Shown here: piece by piece, positions 32,871 through 45,300 of the stretch
Position numbering within the stretch: position 1 is the first letter of the stretch
How the letters are laid out: each line of letters opens with the position of its first letter
NCBI RefSeq assembly: GCF_026745355.1
Contig: NC_079209.1
Coordinates: 27,089,214 to 27,153,213, forward strand
Source of the DNA: Beta vulgaris subsp. vulgaris
Taxonomy: Eukaryota; Streptophyta; Magnoliopsida; Caryophyllales; Amaranthaceae
Length of the DNA stretch: 64,000 nt
Reading direction: 5' to 3'
Notes under the pieces: model-generated
Databases searched by the model: none
What the model was told of the DNA's origin: nothing
The model's input: only the letters and a program-made list of their open reading frames with translations
Position numbers and translations under genes: made by a program

Positions 32871-33200
32871 TAATCAGTCTCGGGACTCATATTGAGTTAT
32901 AATTTTGGTGCTAAAGTTGACAAAATAAAAGAGTGAATGGAAACTAAAGTCACAAATTGCTTGTATGCCAATCCTTCCAACCATTAACCAATTTGAAAAG
33001 TATCATCCAGCCAACAAGATCATTAGCCTATCATTTGCAAGTTACTGGTTAAGATCAATTTCTTTCTAGTTAAATGGCATCAAAAGAGGTCGAGCGGACA
33101 AGAGTATAAATGTATCCTCTTTCTAAGCTCAGCTTTTCAGTGTACATTTCTTCCCAGTGAATGCTTGGAACTTTGATTCTTCTACTTTCATAGGTGGGGT
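32871..33200. other. Unassigned DNA right of chromovirus 2
   Basis: No coding or repeat structure was recognised in these 330 bp. The right part carries CT-rich and TTTCAG stretches such as intron DNA may have, and it leads directly into the first copy of the 462-bp duplication. Confidence 0.3.
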
Positions 33201-33605
33201 CTCGCTTTTTACTATTTGATTCCCCTATATCACAAGATATGAGTTTAGTTCATTTTTTCTTTGTTAGATTTAGTTAATTTTTTAAGATCACAAGATATAA
33301 ATGGTCATGGTTCTTATTAGGCTTAATGTTTATTTCAGACTTCGTTAAAGTTTGTATGATGTGTTGTGTGTGACCAACCATTCGTTCAACTTTATGCTTC
33401 GTGCTTGGCTCTTTTTCCTGGTTTACTGTGGCACTAACCTAATGATTGGTTTGTCTTCTATTTTCTCCTGGAAGTTGTTTTGACATTTCATTATTATGTA
33501 TATTCGAGGAATGTTTGTATGATTACTAGATGGATTGCAATCTTATTATTTCAAGTAAATCAACATTTTTGTATCCACCTTTGTGCATGTCTTGTGAACC
33601 ATAGT

Positions 33606-35482
33606 TGTAACAGCCCGAATCCCGAGCTGCTAGGTAAATACACTTAAGATTCACTAATCACAACCAACGCTTAATAAGCCTCGAATTAAATATTTACTCG
33701 TAGCGGAAACATAACCTAGAAAACAATCCTGGACCTGTGGGTTATTGGGCCACAAAACAAAATCCTTTTAAAAAAACACAATTATCTCAACTAGATTCCC
33801 AAATATTATATACGATGGAACAATAAATAACTGTTCTCTAATAAACTAACTAGAATACAAATTCAATCCTTTACAAACGTAATCCTATTCTTGCTCCACT
33901 TCCATTCCCGAGCTCTTGACACCAAACCTGCAAATTCAGGGAGAAAATACAAAACAACCAAAATTCCAAAATGAGTGGAAAACTCGTAACCTTTTTAATC
34001 ATATCCCAACTAATTCATCTTCCAAACTAGTAAATTATTTTAACTATAACCCACCACAACATCACCACAACAACAGAACAACAACATAATAAATCTACCA
34101 CAACCATCACAACTACTCCACAGTAGCCACCATAACTACAACAACAACCATAACAACGGCGCAACAACAACAATAGCCAACAACTTCACAGCAACTCCAC
34201 CACAACCACAATGACAGAACAACAATAACCCAAGAACACTACTACAACAGAACAACAACAACAACAACAATAGCAACTCCACAACAACTTCACCACAACC
34301 ACCGCAATAACTCCACAACAACAATAACATAACAACTCCACCTCAATCGTCACAATTACTCCACAAGTCCATGTACTAATTACATTCCATTAAGAAGCAT
34401 AATCGTATTACTTATTGTATAAGTGTTATTTAGGTCAAATAAAACATCTCTAATGAACCTTAGCATGCTATATCCATGTTACATACTCAATATACACATA
34501 ATAAAATACACGTCATAAGTAAATTCATTTCATAAACATGCTTTACACCAAAAAGAAACAATCACCTAACTATAGGTATGGAAATCTCTAGGGTAAAACC
34601 AAACTAAGTGTGTACCTTTACTAAGGATGCTTAAGGCCACGAAACTCCTTAATCCATTGGTTAACTACTCCTACAGCTTCCCCTGAATATATAAAATTCT
34701 AAAGATTAGTTTCAACAAGCTTATAGATATGAAAAACTAAGCTTAAATACAAGAGGTGTAATATGTTGAACTTCCAACAACTTATGTGATCTTTCAGCAA
34801 GGTTTTCTATATGAGTTTATGGTCTAATGATTGGAACCAAAGCTTGAACTACTTTGTATGGATGTATAGAAGAGTTATATGTAAAGAAAAGTAGGTGTCC
34901 AAGAGGAAGAACTAATAGAAAAGAGACGAAAATCCTGAACAGGTTTTTATAGTCTGTTCTGGCGGTACCCCCAGGGGAGGGAAACCTCTTCTGGGCAAGG
35001 TCGGTTTCTTGGAGTTTTAGGGTGATTATTGCTTGAGGTGTTAGCCTACGGTGTTGTCTTTCATGCATAAAAAGGTCTTTGAGAGATCGACACTTAAGTA
35101 GCTGCTAAGCAGCTTTCTTTGAGCATAGGTCTGAGCTGTAATTTTGACTGGCCAGTTTTTACTATATAAGCAATTTACCCTATTGAGCCACGTAATTCTT
35201 GGGCATAAATGACCATTTTAACCTTAAGACATCCCAAGCATGTCATATATCAAGTTTGGTTAGGTTCTGAGCTCGGATTCAACCCCGAAAGGCTCTTTAA
35301 CTAGAAGTTCGTCGTTACCCGATAAAACCATCTCCAAACGATTTTCATAATCTTAATGTTTAAGGCTCTCAAGGACTTTCTAATTTATCTATTGGTTTCC
35401 AAAGCCTTCTTGGCTAATAATAATGATGGTCTTATCCACTTTTATCTTTTAAATAAAGGTTCTTAAAAACAGGGCTATTACA
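33606..35482 (-). repeat. LARD 3' LTR (1877 bp)
   Basis: It starts TGTAACAGCCCG and ends GGCTATTACA. A CAA/CAC-rich tract at about 34040-34340 gives long artificial Leu/Ser frames on the minus strand. The region equivalent to the 39-bp array of the other LTR is a single, non-amplified copy here (about 35415-35450). Confidence 0.88.
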
Positions 35483-35832
35483 TACTACTACCCTTAAAAT
35501 AAGTTTCGTCCTCGAAACTTCAAAACATAAACTTATAGATCTACCTTAAGTGTCCATATATCAAGCACTACAGCCTCCGATAGTCCTTAATAAATTTCTA
35601 TGAAAAAGTTCTCAATATTCTCCACAAATAGATTTCAAATATCCTCAAATTACAACTTCGAATTCCATACTCTTATTCCCAAAGTTTTACAGAAATCTAG
35701 ACTCTTATTCTTATTCTATAGCTCAAAACTTGAACTCTAATTACCCAAAAACAGACACACATTCCCAACGATCTTTTACCCTCGCTAGGTAGCCAACTAG
35801 GCATACGGTCGCAAGGTTGCTCTAATACCATT
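35483..35832 (-). other. LARD internal region with PBS and polypurine tract
   Basis: These 350 bp hold only priming sites and a short remnant. On the minus strand the PBS occupies 35830-35815 and the polypurine-like tract about 35500-35483. The FEDETYF-like tail (TTCGAGGACGAAACTTATTT) precedes the tract. No open frame of note is present. Confidence 0.75.
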
Positions 35833-37941
35833 TGTAACAACCCCATTCCCGAGCTGCTAGGTAAATACACTTAAGATTCACTAATCACAACCAATGCTTA
35901 ATGAGTCTCGAATTAAATATTTACTCGCAGCGGAAACATAACCTAGAAAACAATCCTGGACCTGTGGGTTATTGGGCCACAAAACAAAATCCTTAAAAAA
36001 ACACAATTATCTCAACTAGATTCCCAAATATTATATACAATGGAATAATAAATAACTGTTCTCCAATAAACTAACTAGAATACAAATTCAATCCTTTACA
36101 AACGTAATCCTATTCTTGCTCCACTTCCATTCCCGAGCTCTTGACACCAAACCTGCAAATTCAGGGAGAAAATACAAAACAACCAAAATTCTAAAATGAG
36201 TGGAAAACTCGTAACCTTTTTAATCATATCCAAACTAATTCATCTTCCAAACTAGTAAACTATTTTAACTATAACCCACCACAACATCACCACAACAACA
36301 GAACAACAACATAATAAATCTACCACAACCATCACAACTACTCCAAATAGCCACCACAACTACAACAACAACCATAACAACGGCGCAACAACAACAATAG
36401 CAACAACTTCACAGCAACTCCACCACAACCACAATGACAGAACAACAATAACCCAAGAACACTACTACAACAGAACAACAACAACAACAACAACAACAAT
36501 AGTAACTCCACAACAACTTCACCACAACCACCCAAAACTCCACAACAACAATAACATAACAACTCCACCTCAATCATCACAATTACTCCACAAGTCCATG
36601 TACAATACATTCCATTAAGAAGCATAATCGTATTACTTATGTATAAGTGTTTTTAGGTCAAATAAAACATCTCTAATGAACCTTAGCATGCTATATCCAT
36701 GTTACATACTCAACATACACATAATAAAATACACATCATAAGTAAATTCATTTCATAAACATGCTTTACACCAGAAAGAAACAATCACCTAACTATAGGT
36801 ATGGAAATCTCTAGGGTAAAACCAAACTAAGTGTGTACCTTTACTAAGGATGCTTAAGCCACGAAATCCTTAATCCATTGGTTAACTACTCCTACAGCTT
36901 CCCCTGAATATATAAAATGCTAAAGATTAGTTTCAACAAGCTTATAGATATGAAAAACTAAGCTTAAATACAAGAGGTGTAATATGTTGAACTTACAACA
37001 ACTTATGTGATCTTTCAGCAAGGTTTTCTATATGAGTTTATGGTCTAATGATTGGAACCAAAGCTTGAACTACTTTGTATGGATGTCTATAAGAGTTCTA
37101 TGTAAAGAAAAGTGGGTGTCCAAGAGGAAGAAATAATAGAAAAGAGACGAAAATCCAGAACAGGCTTTTATAGTCTGTTCTGGCGGTACCCCCAAGGGAG
37201 GGAAACCTCTTCTGGGCAAGGTCGGTTTCTTGGAGTTTTTGGGTGATTCTTGCTTGAGGTGTTAGCCTAAGGTGTTGGCTTTCATGCATAAAAGGTCTTT
37301 GAGAGATCGACACTTAAGTAGCTGCTAAGCAGCTTTCTTTGAGCATAGGTTTGAGCTGTAATTTTAGCTGGCCAGTTTTTACTATGTAAGTAATTTGGCC
37401 GTATTGAGCCACGTAATTCTTGGGTATAAATGACCATTTTAACCTTAAGACATCCCAATCATGTCATATATCAAGTTTGGTTAGGTTATGAGCTCGGATT
37501 CAACCCCCAAAAGGCTCTTTAACTAGAAGTTCGTCGTTACCCGATAAAACCATCTCCAAACGATTTTAATAATCTTAATGTTTAAGGCTCTCAAGGACTT
37601 TCTAAATTATCTATTGGTTTCCAAAGCCTTCTTGGCCAATAATAATGATGGTTCTTATCCTCTTTGACCTTTCTTAACCATTAAGAATGATAGTACTTAT
37701 CCACAATCTTTCTTAACCATTAAGAATGATAGTACTTATCCACAAGCTTTCTTAACCATTAAGAATGATAATGCTTATCCACAAGCTTTGTTAACCATTA
37801 AGAATGATAGTGCTTATCCACAAGCTTTCTTAACCATTAAGAATGATGATGCTTATCCACAAGCTTTCTTAACCATTAAGAATGATGGTCTTATCCACTT
37901 TTAGCTTTTAAACAAAGGTTCTTAAAAACATGGCTATTACA
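35833..37941 (-). repeat. LARD 5' LTR (2109 bp)
   Basis: It starts TGTAACAACCCC and ends GGCTATTACA, and is collinear with the left LTR at high identity by eye. The 232-bp length difference is explained by the six-unit 39-bp array at about 37672-37905. Confidence 0.88.
37672..37905. repeat. 39-bp tandem array confined to one LTR
   Basis: Six units start at 37672, 37711, 37750, 37789, 37828 and 37867. Each contains TCTTAACCATTAAGAATGAT followed by a CTTATCCACAAG block. TTAACCATTAA-type palindromes recur. Units differ at one to three positions, mostly in the TAGTAC/AATGC/GATGC part. Confidence 0.92.
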
Positions 37942-38457
37942 ATAGCAAGCCACCTTTTATGTGTTGGTTGAAACTGATTGTCGTTCTTGAACAAATATCT
38001 CGCTTTTTACTGTTTGATTGCCCTAGATCACAAGATATGAGTTCAGTTTATTTTTTCTTTGTTAGATTTAGTTAATTTTGTAACATCACAAGATATAAAT
38101 GGTCATTGTTCTTATTAGGCTTAATGTTTATTTAGGACTTCATTAAAGTTTGTATGATGTCTTGTGTGTGACCAGCCATTCGTTCAACTTTATGACTCGT
38201 GCTTGGCTCTTTTTTCCGGTTTACTGTGACACTAACCTAATGATTGGTTTGCCTTCTATTTTCTCCTAGCAGTTGGTTTGGCATTTTTATTATTATGTAT
38301 ATTCGAGGAATGTTTGTATAATTACTACATTGATTGCAGTCTTATTATTTCAAGTAAATCAAAATTTTTGTATATATCCACCTTTGTGCATGTCTTGTGA
38401 ATAATAGCAGACCACCTTTTATGTGTTGGTTGAAACTGACTGTCGTTCTTGAACAAA

Positions 38458-39235
38458 ATTTCATTGTAAATGTATGTGACATTATTTAGTTTCTTTTCTT
38501 TTCGCTAGTTCTGTGGTACAAATTTAGGGAGTCATCTTTTGATCTGTTTCCAAAGCTTTTATATGTGTTAAGTTCATAGTTTGCTTTCTAGGTGTCAAAT
38601 TAGCTCAGAGTGCTAGGTGTGCAGGTGTTTTATGCTTTTCATCCCTGTTGTGTAGAAGCTTTCTGTCTGCTTCCTTAGCAACTATATTTCCTATGGTCTT
38701 TCTGTCGTCTTTTGTTGTCATATTTTTATTTTTTATGATCGAGCTTAGATATGCTTATAGAATCGCGGATTCATAGCTTCATAGGTTTTTGCAGATCGAT
38801 AATTCCTTCCATCCCGAGGTGGAAAGGTCCGTCTCCTTATAGTGGGATGGTTCCTTAGTTTGATGTCTCCTTATAGATAATTCTTTCCATCATTTGTTTG
38901 AGTGTTGAAATCTAACATTAGTATCTAACTTTTATTTGATCTTCACGGGGTTTTATTTTGCTATTATGAGGTTCAGATAGTTTAGCAGCTGTGATTTCAT
39001 ATTAAGATGTTGGTAATGTAACTTCATGTCACATTGTGGTGTGCTATCAAATGTTTAGCACTTCTTGAAGTTTCTTCTGCTTTAATTATGGTGTGCTATG
39101 ATGTGTTGCTTTTTGATTAGGTGGTCTTAGTAGTGGTTGTGTGCATGACACTATTTTTCCTTTTTTATTCCTTGAGACTGGAATATAGTTCAATAGTTGT
39201 GTTAGTTAACATAACACTTTCTGGTTTTTTCCCAG
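38458..39235. other. Intron-like DNA left of the UPL3-like fragment
   Basis: T-rich, non-coding sequence with many TTTTGCAG/TTCTTTT tracts runs up to an acceptor-like TTTTTTCCCAG ending at 39235. It looks like plant intron sequence, consistent with genomic capture of a host gene segment. No exon was recognised inside it. Confidence 0.4.
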
Positions 39236-39351
39236 TTTTGGACTTTAAATTTATACTACTGCAAATATGTTGTTGAGGCCTTTGCATCATCTGCTGAGAA
39301 ACTTGATGAGCTTTGAGATCATGGTCTTGTTACCCAAGCCATTATTCTAAA
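39236..39351 (+). pseudogene. UPL3-like HECT E3 ligase exon fragment
   Basis: After an acceptor-like CCCAG, one frame reads YVVEAFASSAEKLDEL, then a TGA, then DHGLVTQAIIL. This strongly recalls the armadillo-repeat N-terminal region of plant UPL3/UPL4 ubiquitin ligases, where a Cys is expected at the TGA position. UPL3 ubiquitinates transcription factors controlling trichomes and seed metabolism. Only about 28 residues are recognisable, and both sides leave homology. The fragment lies about 540 bp inside a CACTA-type terminus, so a captured and decayed gene piece is likely. The identification rests on memory of the family; a protein search would settle it. Confidence 0.6.
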
Positions 39352-39889
39352 GTGTAGAAGTTGAAATTGAACTAATGTAGGGAGCTCAAGATCTAAGAAA
39401 CTAGACTGTATGCAAAGATCGGCAAGGAAGTTATTGGAATACTTATGTATATAGTTATAGTTGAGTATGATACTAAAAATATAGTAAATATTCTTATGTA
39501 TCTAACTGTTTATGTTTACGCTTTAATTGAGCATAACATGCTTAATAAAATGATTATTGACATCTATTATATATTGATTTTGTATTGATTAATAATGAAA
39601 AAATTCAAAAAAAAAAAAATTGGTTTTTGGTGTGATCAACCGCTGTGGTTTTGGCCCAAAACTGCAGTAGTTAATCATTTAGTGCTGCGTTTTTGGGTCA
39701 AAATCGCAGCAGTTAGTAGACTAACTGATGCAGTTTCCTTCAGAAAGCATCAGTAAATCATTTATTGATCCGGTTTTTGGACCGGATCAGTAAATAAATG
39801 GGATCTGCTGCAAACCCACTTGATGCGGACCAAAAGCACATCAGTAAGCCAGGTTTTGACCGCATTAGATGGGATATTTTCCACTAATG
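39352..39889. mobile_element. Right end of a second CACTA-type element
   Basis: From 39635 there are several palindromic subterminal repeats: CCGCTGTGGTTTTGGCC, AAACTGCAGTAG, CTGATGCAGTTTCC, CCGGTTTTTGGACCGG and CTGATGTGC-like. The sequence ends GATATTTTCCACTAATG at 39889, close to the CACTA end consensus (..TTCCACTAGTG). The poly(A)-like run at about 39608 lies just before the repeats. No left terminus was found, so its extent is unknown. It plausibly includes the UPL3-like fragment and the duplicated intron-like DNA to the left. Confidence 0.55.
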
Positions 39890-39908
39890 TATTACCATTA
39901 CCATACCA

Positions 39909-40155
<247 letters not shown>

Positions 40156-40344
40156 CATCAATGGTACAATATACAATCTACTTGTGCACTTATCAATAGA
40201 AATCAAATCCCCACATCACCCCCTATATCAATTAATCCTTCTAAGTTTCCCACCACTTCATTTTCATTCTGCATATTCTATGCAATAAATAATAGAAAAC
40301 ATAATACCACATTATATAAACATTTAATTTCGTATCAATATACA

Positions 40345-40604
40345 CCCAAATAGTTAGGCACAAAACTGACCACGAGTTGGCAACAATTTTTGGAAAGCTT
40401 CATACCAAGTTCGGGTTTGGTTAGTATCAAACAAGCTACAACTTGGCACTGTTTTAAGAAAATTTGATACCAAGTTCGGATTTGGTTGGTACCAAACAAG
40501 GTACAACTTGACACCATTTTTTGAAAAATTCGATACCAAATTATTCTTTGTTTAGTATGAACCCAGCCACGTATTAGGACCAATTTTTTGGTAATATTTA
40601 TACC
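40345..40604. repeat. 65-bp tandem repeat, about four units
   Basis: Unit starts at 40405, 40470 and 40536 (CCAAGTTCGG.TTTGGTT..TACCAAAC..), with a partial unit before. Outer units are more diverged than the central two. The array lies immediately upstream of the LINE insertion site and has no coding meaning. Confidence 0.85.
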
Positions 40605-40847
40605 TTACCAAATAAAAATCTTTCCTTCATGCATATGAAATTATAAAGTATTAGTCCCTCTCGGTTCTCTATGCGGGGGTTTTCTAGGAACCCTAGTTTT
40701 TCCTTCTTTGAAGGCTGTTTTCTCGAGATTTCATCTCAAGATTTTCTTTAAAAATTCTTAAAGATTCATCAAAGTTGATAAATTCATCTCACTGCTTCAT
40801 TCTCTATTTTTATTTTTATTTTTATTTTTCGGTCTTTTTCTGAAAGC

Positions 40848-41975
40848 ATGGATGGTGATAATAGAGAAGTAGAAGGTGAACGAACCGAGGATATTGTTGA
40901 ATGGAGCATTGATAATAATGACGGAGACGAAGACAAAACCTCGCTAATTATCGTCGGGAAAATCTGGGCGAGAAAGAGTATTAATGCAAACACATTAATG
41001 GGCACAATGAACAAAATTTGGCAACCTAAGCATGGTATGGAGGCGAGAAAGTTGGAGGATAACCTATTCTCTTTCCAATTGTTCCATTGGCGTGATAAAG
41101 CTAGAATCTTGGAGGGCCAGCCTTGGCATTTTGACAAGAAAGCTTTGTGCCTAAGCGATATCCAAGATGACGGTAAGCCCTCGGACGTCCAACTTAGTTC
41201 TCTGCCTATGTGGGTTAGGTTTTACAACCTTCCTTTTAAGGGAAGGGATAATGAGTTGAATATGCAAATGCTTGCAAGTAAAGTTGGGGCCTTGGTGAAA
41301 ATTGATAAGCATGACCTAGTAGACATTGACAGATCGGTTAGGGTTCGTGATATCGTGAATGTTAAAAATCCCTTAAAAAAAGCTGTCAAATTAAAAATGA
41401 GAGGGGGTGAACTTATGCAAATTAATGTGAAGTATGAAAGACTCTCGTTGTTTTGTGCCATTTGTGGTCGAATGGATCATGGGGACCGAGACTATGAAGA
41501 AAATTCCGGGGACCATACACCCGAAAAACGGTTTGATATATCCATCAGGGCGTTGCCATGGAAGGGGGGTACGGCAGGTGGTGAGAAGAGTGATGGAACA
41601 AGTAAAAGTGTGGCAAAGAAACTATTTGTGACAATGCCTATGGAGATGGAGGAGAAGCAACGGAGAGAGAATGAAGAGATGGAAAAAGTGAGGAATCAGT
41701 TGGGTGTAGTGATGAACAAACTTAGTGGATGGGGGTTACAAGACACTAACAAGGTGGAGCTTGTTTCAGTAGCTCAACAGGAGGTTAAGGGTGGGGTTGC
41801 TAACAACGAGACGCCGACCACAGGTGGGAATAAGGCTGCGGGCAGTTCAGGTCAGTCGAGCGTTGGCGTGGCTGATTCTATTGCGATCGTGGAGGCAGGT
41901 CTTTCTCCTAGCGTGGTTGCTGCCACTGTTTTGGTCGATAATTCATCCACGACTAGTGTGGATGTTGGGCTGTAG
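40848..41975 (+). CDS. LINE ORF1 protein (DUF4283 and zinc knuckle)
   Basis: A 375-aa open frame. Residues about 40-170 match the plant DUF4283 layout: KIWARKSINANTLMGTMNKIW, FSFQLFHWRDKARILEGQPW and MWVRFYNLPFKG. A CCHC-like knuckle follows at about 200-217 (LFCAICGRMDHGDRDYEE), where the last Cys is replaced by Tyr. The C-terminal half is charged and then Ala/Val-rich low complexity. The frame ends in TAG at 41973-41975 but the same frame stays readable for about another 40 codons, so the stop may be a later mutation. ORF1 proteins bind the LINE RNA in a ribonucleoprotein. Confidence 0.85.
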   Translation: MDGDNREVEGERTEDIVEWSIDNNDGDEDKTSLIIVGKIWARKSINANTLMGTMNKIWQPKHGMEARKLEDNLFSFQLFHWRDKARILEGQPWHFDKKALCLSDIQDDGKPSDVQLSSLPMWVRFYNLPFKGRDNELNMQMLASKVGALVKIDKHDLVDIDRSVRVRDIVNVKNPLKKAVKLKMRGGELMQINVKYERLSLFCAICGRMDHGDRDYEENSGDHTPEKRFDISIRALPWKGGTAGGEKSDGTSKSVAKKLFVTMPMEMEEKQRRENEEMEKVRNQLGVVMNKLSGWGLQDTNKVELVSVAQQEVKGGVANNETPTTGGNKAAGSSGQSSVGVADSIAIVEAGLSPSVVAATVLVDNSSTTSVDVGL

Positions 41976-42343
41976 CAGGTTACTCCTTTACCCACTATGA
42001 TAGAGGCGCCTAGCACAGGTGAGGCTTTAAAGAGCTCTTTCAATTTTGTTGCTGGTGGAGGGATTGTTGCCACTAAATTTAAAAAATCAAAAATAAAACG
42101 AGGGTGTTGAAAAAAGGGGTGGACTATTTAAATGATGCTACTGATGACTCCCCATGCACTATATTTAATGTCTCTATGGTTGGAGAGAAAAGAAAGTCTA
42201 GTAGATCATATGATTATGGATGATAGTTGTAATCCGGATGACTTGGGTTCTAAGAAATATAAATTAAGTGACTCTTCTGATATTGGCAATAATGATGTTA
42301 TTGGCGAGGCGGAGGTTGGTGGTTACCAACCCCGTCGGGCGTT

Positions 42344-45300
42344 ATGAAAATCTTGTGTTGGAACTGTTAGGGATTGGGTAACCCTTGAACAGTTCGTCAG
42401 TTGAGAAGACTTAATGCTTCTAATACCCCCGACATTCTCTTTATGTCGGAATCTAAGGTTACTAAAAATATTGTTCAGCAGAAAAAGGAGAGTCTTGGAT
42501 TTTTCGGGGCTTTTGGAGTGTCGTGTGTTGGGAGAGCAGGAGGTTTATGCATGTTTTGGAAGAAAGAAACGATTTCTTTTAGGATGGTTTCCTTTTCCCA
42601 AAATTATAATTGTGGTAATCTGGGAAGCAACGGGGATGTGTGTTGGAGGTTTGTGGGCATTTATGGATGGCTGGAAGAGGAGAATAAACATAAAACTTGG
42701 GCTTTGATAAAAGGGTTATGTGATGAATATGAGGGGCTCATAGTTTTTGGGGGCGATTTTAATGAAATTTTGAGTTATGAAGAGAAGGAAGGGGGTGCTT
42801 CGAGGGAACGAAGAGCTATGACGGGGTTTCGTAATGTGATGGATGACTGCCATCTTGGGGAGTTGCGTTTTGTGGGTCAGTGGCACACTTGGGAGCGAGG
42901 GAGGAGTCCGGAATAATCTCGAATTAGAGAACGCTTGGATCGGTTTATAGTTTCGCATTCTTGGTCAAATTTATTTCCGGAGGCTTTTATTGATCATAAG
43001 GTGCGTTACTATTCAGATCACGCTGCTATTGTCTTATGTTGTTTGGGGAATGAGGGGATGCAGAGACGACGGGCTTGTGAGGAGGTGGTGAGGGGTGCAT
43101 GGAGTGCTGTAGAGGGTGGTAGAATTTGTGAAAAATTAGGGGTTGTGGCGAGGGAGTTGCAGGGATGGAGTAAAAAGGCTTTTGGGACTCTTAGAAAGAA
43201 AATTTAAGCGGTGGAGAAGAAGTTATATGAAGCCCAGAGCGAAGCGATTTCGAATGACAGCTGTGAGAGGTGTGTGCTCCTGGAAAAGGTGTTGGATGAA
43301 TTACATGCTAAGAACGAGGCTTACTGGTACATGAGATCGCGAGTGGCGGAAGTGAAGGATGGGGATAGAAATACTTCCTACTTTCATCATAAAGCTTCTC
43401 AAAGGAAAAAACGGAACCTCATTCATGGTATTTTTGACGGTGGCAGGAGGTGGCAAACGGGAGGTGATGAGATTGAGTGTGCGGTGGAGCGCTATTTTCA
43501 GGGGATCTTTACTTCTTCTGAGCCTTCTTCAAATGATTTTCAGGAGGTATTACAGCATGTGAAGAGGTATGTGACACAGGATTATAAAGACATACTTCTG
43601 AAGCCTTATTCAAAAGAAGAGATTTTTGCAGCTTTGAGCGATATGCAACCTTGTAAAGCTCCGGGGCCTGATGGTATGCATGCTATCTTTTATCAGAGAT
43701 TCTGGCATTTAATTGGTGATGAGGTTGTTAATTTTGTTAGCAGTATTTTACATAACTATTCTTGCCCAGGAAATGTTAATTGTACTAATATTGCTCTTAT
43801 TCCCAAAGTTAAATCCCCTACTGTTGTCACTGAGTTTAGGCCTATAAGTTTATGTAATGTATTATATAAAATAGCTTCCAAAGCTATTGTTTTGAGGCTT
43901 AAACAATTCCTTTCCTGTATTGTAATGGAGAATCAAAGTGCTTTTGTCCCTGGAAGAATGATTTCGAGTAACTTTCTCATTGCTTTGGAGATCTTTGATA
44001 CTATGAAGAAGAGGAATAATAGCAGGAAAGGCTTGATGGCGATGAAACTTGACATGGGTAAAGCCTATGACAGAGTGGAGTGGGGTTTTCTCCGAAGCTC
44101 TATTGACAATGGGTTTTGGAAGATGGGTTAATTGGTGTGATTTGTTTGCTACTGTTTCGTATTCCTTCATTATTAATGGAGAGTATGTGGTTCTGTGACT
44201 CCCTCAGAGGATTCGCCAGGGTGATCCTTTATCTCCGTTCCTGTTTATCTTGGTTGCTGATGCCTTTTCTCAAATGGTTAAACAAAAGGTGACTACGAAA
44301 GAAATTCATGGTGCGAAAGCAAGACGAAATGGTCCAAGGATCTCTCACCTTCTTTTTTTTTACAGATGACAGTCTTCTCTTTACCAGGGCTACCCGACAG
44401 GAAAGCTTGACAATAGTTGATATTCTCAACAAATATGAAGCAGCATGCGGAGAATATTAATTATGAAAAGTCGGAAGTATGCTTTAGTAACGGTGTAAGC
44501 TGTGAGAAAAAAGAAGAATTGATTAACCTTCTCCATATGAGGCAAGTTGATAGACACCAGAAGTATCTTGGTATTCCAGCTCTTGTGGGAGTCTAAGAAA
44601 GTGCTTTTTCGGGAACTCTTAGATAGAATGTGGAAGAAGTTAAGGGGTTGGAAAGAAAAGTTATTGTCGTAGCTGGGAAAGAGGTTCTTATCAAGCTGTT
44701 ATCCAAGCATTGCCTACTACCTGATGGGAGTTTATAACTTCCGTTGCTGTTAAACAGAAATCCACTCTGCTATGGCCGATTCTGGTGGGGAGGAAAGGGG
44801 ATGAACGGAAAATGCATTGGCTAAGTTGGGAGAAAATGTGCAAACCCAAGTGTATGAGGGCATGGGATTCAAGGACCTTGTGGTCTTTGATGATGCTTTA
44901 TTGGCTAAACAAGTTTGGCGATTATTACATTGTAAAGAGTCCCTTTTGAGTAGGGTAATGAGTGCCAAGTATTATCCTCAAGGCGATGTTTGTCAAGCGC
45001 GGTTAGGATACTCGCATAGCTACTCGTGGCGGAGCATTTGGGGCGCGAAGAGTTTGGTATTGGAGCGAGGGTTTGATTTGGAGGGTTGGAGATGGTACGA
45101 AAATTGATATATGGAGTGCACCATGGGTGGGGGTGAAGAAGGTAGATTCATCAAGAGTGCTCGAGTGGAGGGCTAGAAGTGGTGGGATTTAATGGATGTT
45201 GAAGGAAGGAGTGGAATGTGGACTTATTGAGAGTCATTTCAATGAACGTGACCAACATGTATTATGGCCATTCCTTTAAGCACTAGATGTTACAGGACGA

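Larger units (their letters stand above)
33606..37941 (-). mobile_element. LARD/TRIM-like non-autonomous LTR element (4336 bp)
   Basis: Two long direct repeats (33606-35482 and 35833-37941) enclose only 350 bp. A 5-bp target duplication is nearly perfect (ATAGT at 33601-33605, ATAGC at 37942-37946), and the empty site in the adjacent duplicate reads ATAGC. Next to the right LTR, the minus strand reads TGGTATTAGAGCAACC (35815-35830), an initiator-Met-type PBS, so the element points left. Next to the left LTR, the minus strand reads TTCGAGGACGAAACTT then AAGGGTAGTAGTA, a polypurine-like tract after the typical chromovirus polyprotein tail. No gag or pol remains, so it depended on an autonomous partner. 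The 3.4-kb solo LTR at 24377 belongs to the same family. Confidence 0.88.
33201..38457. repeat. Tandem duplication of a 462-bp segment, first copy split by the LARD
   Basis: Copy 1 is 33201-33605 plus 37942-37998, and copy 2 is 37999-38457. Both begin CTCGCTTTTTACT and run collinearly (GATTTAGTTAATTTT, TATTCGAGGAATGTTTGTAT, CACCTTTTATGTGTTGGTTG) with scattered substitutions. The LARD sits near the end of copy 1, at a place where copy 2 reads AATAGCAG. Copy 2 therefore preserves the empty target site. The segment has no coding sense and looks like intron or UTR DNA. Confidence 0.85.
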
